From assembly GCA_032622095.1 (NCBI GenBank), contig CP136063.1, forward strand, positions 281,847,426-281,911,425: a stretch of 64,000 bases of DNA. Direction: 5' to 3'. Both the position numbers and the translations under genes were made by a program. Each line of letters begins with the position of its first letter. Within the stretch, counting starts at the first letter, position 1. The notes beneath the pieces were generated by a model. The model was not told where the DNA came from and ran no database searches. It worked only from the letters and a program-made list of their open reading frames with translations. This document shows positions 59,150 to 64,000 of this stretch, in pieces. Source of the stretch: Siphonodentalium dalli (taxonomy: Eukaryota; Mollusca; Scaphopoda; Gadilida; Siphonodentaliidae).

Positions 59150-60235
59150 TGGGATACTTTTATTATCAAAGTGATTGTTTTAGCATATTTATTGCATCAT
59201 ACTGTACCACTCTCTCTTTAAAATCAGTGTGACCTTGTGAAAAGATACATGCTATTGTAAAAAAAAAAAAAAAAGGGCCTAGATTTATTAATGTATTTTT
59301 ATTAATGTTAATGAAATTGACCAAATATTTACGAAATGAAAATATTTTTTTTGTCAAATGTTTTTTAAAAAGAGTTGCAAATCCTGAAGGGTATGATGTG
59401 ATAATATCAAAACAAATTGGGAATGACCGACTTTCCTCTTACAGAGGTTAAATGTTCAGACAAATCTTTTAAGTCCATTGTATTGTACGTTGGCGCATTG
59501 TCTTGAAATTGGAATACAGACAATAACTCTAAGGCGTTTAGATTGCTGCGATGAGTTTGTCATGTTGTATTCATTAACGCACGCAATGGATAAATTATAT
59601 TTTCAACGCAATGCATAACGTATATGGTAATTTAGCATGTGAGTTTCCTGTTTTCAATATATAAAATATGGGCTCTGACAGAGAAGCGAAGGAAATTTGA
59701 CTTTGTATGTAAGTCAATAATGATTTAGTTTGGACTTGACAGATTTGATATTATCCAGTTCAATTATAACAGATAGATTGATTTTCGTATTTTGGATTTA
59801 TTGCAATATTGAACTTATCAGCTGCAATCAGAAGCTCTGCATTATAACTGAATGCACCTGTGTGATTGGTTTAAAGGCCCATCTAATTTTCGAGTCACCA
59901 ATTATTGTTTTTATATTGCCTTGATTTCGATTTTAATAGCAATCTCTAATAATCAAATATGATTAAAATACAATAATTCATCACATTTGGAACGTCTGTG
60001 TCTCAGAAGGTGCCCATAGAGTAATAGAAAATCATAGAAACTTTTCCCCTGTTTGGCCCCCAGAATGAAACAGAATTCAAACTAAGATAAGAGATACTCC
60101 CCTTCCATTGAAACTGCAGTACAGTCCAGATGAAACTTAAGCACATAAAACATGTCAGTACCTCGAACAAAAACAACATGTGTATATTATACCGGATATG
60201 TTGATAATACAAAGTTTTGGAGCTTCCTCTTTCAA
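59150..60235. other. Spacer, no gene seen
   Basis: AT-rich with a poly-A run at about 59258. No recognised exon or repeat. Confidence 0.45.
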
Positions 60236-60239
60236 TTGT

Positions 60240-60760
60240 ATATATTTACACACTAAGTGTTGTCATCACTAAATCCAGCATTCTGATTGGTCGGCGCCCA
60301 CGTGGCTAGTTGCAGTTATTTCTCGGTGAATGTGCAACGCCTCATACACCAAGCTAATAACACCATCGATACGTCATTAGGTTTGGAAAGACGAACGCGT
60401 AATGTTTTGGGCGCATTTGGGACTCGCAGGATTGACTTAATACATCATCGGGTTTCAATATGAAGAGAAATTGTTCCTATTAACTTTTGGCAAGGGTGCT
60501 ATTGGGGTATTTTGGGCTGATCTTGTCACGATACACTTTTCGATTTAAATATATTTACAAAAGTGGCTTTCTCGCTAAATGTATATAAATATAGGATTAA
60601 CTGTCATGTGGACTGTTTTTATGGAGATGTAACAGTGAGGTAAGTGGACATAACTTGTGTAAAACCCGAAGGGTTTTACATACAAGTTATGTCCACTTAC
60701 CTCACCGTTACATCTCCATAAAAATAGTCCACATGACAGTTAATCCTTATATAATGTCAT
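60240..60760. mobile_element. J-family repeat with terminal hairpin, second copy
   Basis: Matches 6035-6510. The hairpin at about 60595-60750 is longer here: ATTAACTGTCATGTGGACTG through TAAGTGGACATAACTTGTGT and ACCCGAAGGGT at the tip. Confidence 0.8.
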
Positions 60761-60779
60761 ATATTTTATATAATGAGAT

Positions 60780-60780
<1 letters not shown>

Positions 60781-60810
<30 letters not shown>
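60781..60810. repeat. Poly-G run of 30
   Basis: A single homopolymer immediately after the J repeat; possibly a collapsed or erroneous stretch. Confidence 0.95.
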
Positions 60811-60812
<2 letters not shown>

Positions 60813-61470
60813 CGAAAATTAAGTGCACCTTTACTGCAGACAACGGATTGGGTTATCACAAGGCATCAAAACAACACAGCCATCTGATCGCTACTGTAAT
60901 GTGATGCAAGATTTAGGATTTCCAGATTCAACACGATAGTAGATAATGATATAGTGGTATATGCCAGTACGACAACCATTCACATACAGAAAAATAACAA
61001 ACGGATACAATTACTAATCAAATCATCAACAAGTATAATATAAATATCACAGATAAATAAAATAAGATCTTTATCAGATCTTGTAAGTATGATACAATGG
61101 AAGATGAACGAATCTCACGACACTAATGCCTCCTTATAAATAACGCACCCCAAATACCCCAGTTCTTTTTATTGCCTCATATTCATAATTTTATTGCCAT
61201 TTTCTATCAGCTAGTCAGTAAGCTAGTAGCAAACATCTGTTGCTATATATTAGAACATTAAAGATATGGAGTATCAACCTCTAATGTACATGGCATTGAG
61301 AGATCGAGGGGTCATCAGAATTTTATAGGGAGCATGAGCGTAATGTAAGTTATAACTCAGCTATTCTCGCAGACTGTTGGGCTATTCACTACTGTCATTC
61401 TGTCACTGAGAATAATAGGATGTTTACTCTAGCGATATTTGTCCACCAGAATAGCCAAGTTAGTGAAACA
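60811..61470. other. Spacer, no gene seen
   Basis: AT-rich, no recognised feature. Confidence 0.45.
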
Positions 61471-61474
61471 AAAG

Positions 61475-61961
61475 CAGGGTTCGCATTGTTAGTGGCCAAA
61501 TTGGCCAATCAGGCTACATATTTTTCGAAAATGGCTGAAGAAATTACATTTGGCCAAATTTCCAAGCCTAACGGTATGTCAGGAGTCACCTCTCAGAATA
61601 TCTAAGCCTGCCGGTATGTCAGGAATCATCTTTCAGAATATCGCCATATCTTACTAAAACCCTCAGATTCATTTGTATGGTTTTAATATAAGACAACAGT
61701 AAACAATAAGCAAATAGTTGCACATTCATGGGTATATCATACAGGCTAAGCCTATATTTAAAGTTATTCCCCATCTCATTGTTGTCAATTTTCTCATTTT
61801 GAAATCTATCAGTTAAATTTTGGGCATGAGCTTTTAATTAAGTTATTTTGTTTTGTTTTTCTCAATGATCTTGAATATTGGTTTTTAAATTCAGTCAAAG
61901 TTTCTGACAAATGGCCAAACAAATTCAGAAATGGCTAAATGATATTTTGGCGCGAACCCTG
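61475..61961. mobile_element. K-family hAT-like MITE
   Basis: CAGGGTTCGCATTGTTAGTG at the left, GGCGCGAACCCTG at the right. Subterminal GGCCAAA motifs; a ~50-base duplication (GCCTAACGGTATGTCAGGA, about 61566 and 61606). No clear target duplication. Confidence 0.72.
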
Positions 61962-61965
61962 AACC

Positions 61966-62182
61966 TACAGTAATGCTCTAAGTAATCGACTTCTTAACCA
62001 CAGCAGAATAATGGGTAACTTTTCAGGATTTAGTCGGAAATATGGCTTGTTGCCATTCATCGGAAAGCTCTCCCCGAGAGCTTTCTGATGAATGGCAACA
62101 AGCCATATTTCCGACTAAATCCTGAAAAGTTACCCATAATTCTGCTGTGGTTATGGAGTCGATTACTTAGGGCATTACTGTA
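61966..62182. mobile_element. E-family palindromic MITE, complete
   Basis: TA-CAGTAATGCTCTAAGTAA ... TTAGGGCATTACTG-TA with a 195-base palindrome and a GCTCTCCCCGAGAGC centre (62067-62082). The best reference copy for the family; it starts five bases after the K element. Confidence 0.9.
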
Positions 62183-62189
62183 AGGCTAT

Positions 62190-63175
62190 CATAAAATGCT
62201 GCCGGTTGTCAACATATCAACCCTAAAAACAAAGGATGTGCATCTTGCTGTACAGTAATAACATAGTGAGAAACGTGTATTATAACTGAGTAAGGCGTGA
62301 GACCAATTTTATTAGTTGGTTTACGAACCCGCCGACAACTTTTTTCCCGAAATGCGAAAAAAATAAAAAATTATTTTCAATGGAAACACGTTTGTACTTT
62401 ACCCGTTTTATGTCTAAGTTTCATTCCGGTTCCGATTCCGGACTAATTAATGTTCACACCCTCGGTAGCTGTCGTAAAAGTATAAACAATAGATTTAATA
62501 ATGCCACTTAAATAACTACTAAGTCACAAACCATGCGAACGGATGTGTCCATTTCGATTGCGGGAAAAACTGTATAAACGAGTCCATTTTATACTTTCGG
62601 TTTCGTGCATATCCGGCCGTATCAAGTGGAATTCTACGTATTTTTACGTATTTTAAACGAAGTGTCTTTCTAAATGCTGCTGGTCTGAGAAGTGTGCAGC
62701 TGTAGGCCTATTGTTGGCCCTCATTGATGAACAGTAACGTTCTTAGTAACGGATTAGAGGTACGCATTGTGAACGGAACGTGTACGTTTCGTTTCGGGTA
62801 AAATTGCAAGACGGTCATTTTGTACTTTCGTTTTCACCCATTCATGTCCGGTTGAAACCTTTGTAAATTGGGTTCGTTTTTTCACTTATTTTAAACGACG
62901 TTTCTGCTTCTATTACAACAACCAACAGGACATTCATTACCATTTTATTTAGGTCTATATATTTATAAAATAAACACAGAAAACTAACTATTGAAAAACA
63001 AAGAAAAGAAGTAATTTTACGTGTACAGGTGTCATCTTATTTTTTATTGTTCCTGTTGATTAACAAGCTATAGTGGTTTATTTTATAAATACCCATATTT
63101 TCCACTTGCAGATAGACCATCTTTATAAATATTTTTGTTTTAAAACTAATATTTTTATGTTGCTTGACATTGGTC
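62190..63175. other. Spacer with a ~170-base imperfect direct duplication
   Basis: TTTTGTACTTTCG, CATATCCGG/CATGTCCGG and TTTTAAACGA recur in 62525-62670 and 62755-62905. No gene seen. Confidence 0.5.
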
Positions 63176-63179
63176 AATA

Positions 63180-63600
63180 AAGGAAGTCAGTGGCCGAGTG
63201 GATAGCGTACTGGTCTCTCGTGCTAAAGGTCCGGCGATCGATTCCCGGTCGGGTATTCTGACAAAAATCCAAACTTGGTCAGATTACCACGTTGTACGAC
63301 TGAAAAGTCTCATTCGTGATCACATAATATATATCAGAATACAAGACTGACTTCCCTTCACGGTGACATCATGTCCAGGTATGTTGTTGTGAGTGCAGTA
63401 TGCTGTCGGATCGGGAGCCGACATAAATGGCTGACCCGTGTACATGGGTGACTATGTGCACGTTAAAGAACCTGGCTGTAGGTTAGAGTAGCCCACCAAA
63501 GCACCGACCACAGTCGAGACCTGGACCCTGTCTGTAATACCCGAAAGGGGAGTTGACAGGTAATTCTAGATACATGTAGATAGATTGGAAGGTATCCAGT
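63180..63600 (+). mobile_element. tRNA-derived SINE
   Basis: A box TGGCCGAGTGGATAGCG, B box CGATCGATTCCCGG, then a body with ATGTGCACGTTAAAGAACCT, a conserved core seen in many invertebrate SINEs, and CCCGAAAGGGG. The head resembles a tRNA but the body and absent 3' pairing mark a retroposon. Confidence 0.8.
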
Positions 63601-63867
63601 CAGTTGTTTTATATTATTATTTAATATATTAAATATTAATATATTTGAAAGTTTAAGTTGAATGAAGTGTTCAGGGTAAATAACATGTCCATTTTAAGTT
63701 ACAAAATTCGAGTGGTGATGTCGTGTGAAAATTCATACCGGATAGAACAAGCCCGAAGGGAGTTTTTTTTTTTTTTTTTTTTCCCTCCTCCATCTACATT
63801 TTTTTGGGTCCCATGTTCGTAAACCAACTAATTAAATTGGTAAGGCCTAATGGCAAATATACAGGCC

Positions 63868-64000
63868 TCAAAACATGGTGCCGGACATTTACAGAATGAG
63901 GTCCACAGAGGGTGAACCGCTGTGTGGGATAGCGTCACTAAATTCACCATCTGGGGACCTCATTCTGCAAATGTCGGACACCAAGTTTTGAGGTCTGATA
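63868..64000. repeat. G-type palindrome, cut by window end
   Basis: CAGGCCTCAAAACATGGTGC, CGGACATTTACAGAATGAGG and the complement ending TTTTGAGGTCTGA. Its outer arm (CTCAAAACATGGTG) differs from the usual G ends, so this is a subfamily. Confidence 0.75.

Noticed and set aside
58343-59232. Overlapping ORFs of RKLNAIMFILIW and TETQCYNVHPYM repeats
   Set aside because: Frames of the 50/51-base minisatellite; one-base unit differences shift frame freely.
63180-63270. Functional tRNA genes (also at 19815 and 53440)
   Set aside because: A and B boxes are present but no complete cloverleaf or acceptor stem, and each is joined to a SINE body; one has a retroposition target duplication.

Overview
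This is a eukaryotic window, most likely from a mollusc or another lophotrochozoan. The evidence is AT-rich DNA, short coding exons of about 75-440 bases split by multi-kilobase GT-AG introns, a CR1/L2-like LINE fragment, tRNA-derived SINE-like repeats, and many short inverted-repeat DNA elements. The placement is inferred from gene and repeat style, because no marker gene is present.

Two real genes were recognised, and they converge. (1) On the + strand, 5568 to 16536 or 18603, is a mitochondrial-type ADP-ribose pyrophosphatase (NUDT9). Its seven exons join in frame with canonical splice sites and an intact Nudix box. A possible eighth exon at 18498-18603 would lie inside the last intron of the opposite gene. 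(2) On the - strand, 43970 down to 18162, is a ten-exon gene for a 550-residue protein. It has one predicted membrane helix, a glutaredoxin domain (CPHC), a DEP domain and a DUF547 domain. A second glutaredoxin exon (CPRC) at 45554-45324 ends in the same phase, so it could be an alternative first exon.

Almost everything else is repeats. 1-705 is an 18-bp minisatellite. 715-5500 holds inverted-repeat elements, including a nest of three. The NUDT9 introns (5813-16423) hold foldback elements and a 5'-truncated LINE. 16477-19320 covers the convergent gene ends and several exon-derived tandem repeats. The introns of the second gene (18288-43529) are full of TTAA-flanked, TA-flanked and hAT-like elements. 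44113-50100 is upstream sequence with more elements. 50318-52212 is a 1.9-kb 21-bp minisatellite. 52213-58400 is mixed repeats, 58403-59143 a 51-bp minisatellite, and 59150-64000 further repeats with a SINE-like element at the end.

Two patterns stand out. First, a palindromic 'double hairpin' module built on ATTCTCTTATATATGCGAG occurs in at least four element families with different terminal repeats. Nested insertions in this window show filled TTAA and TA target sites directly. Second, several exon edges of both genes (donors, acceptors and terminal coding segments) are followed by decaying tandem copies of themselves, which makes arrays of decoy splice sites.

Functionally the two proteins (ADP-ribose hydrolysis, and a membrane-anchored thiol-redox/DEP/DUF547 protein) are not known to work together. 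Their adjacency looks incidental.
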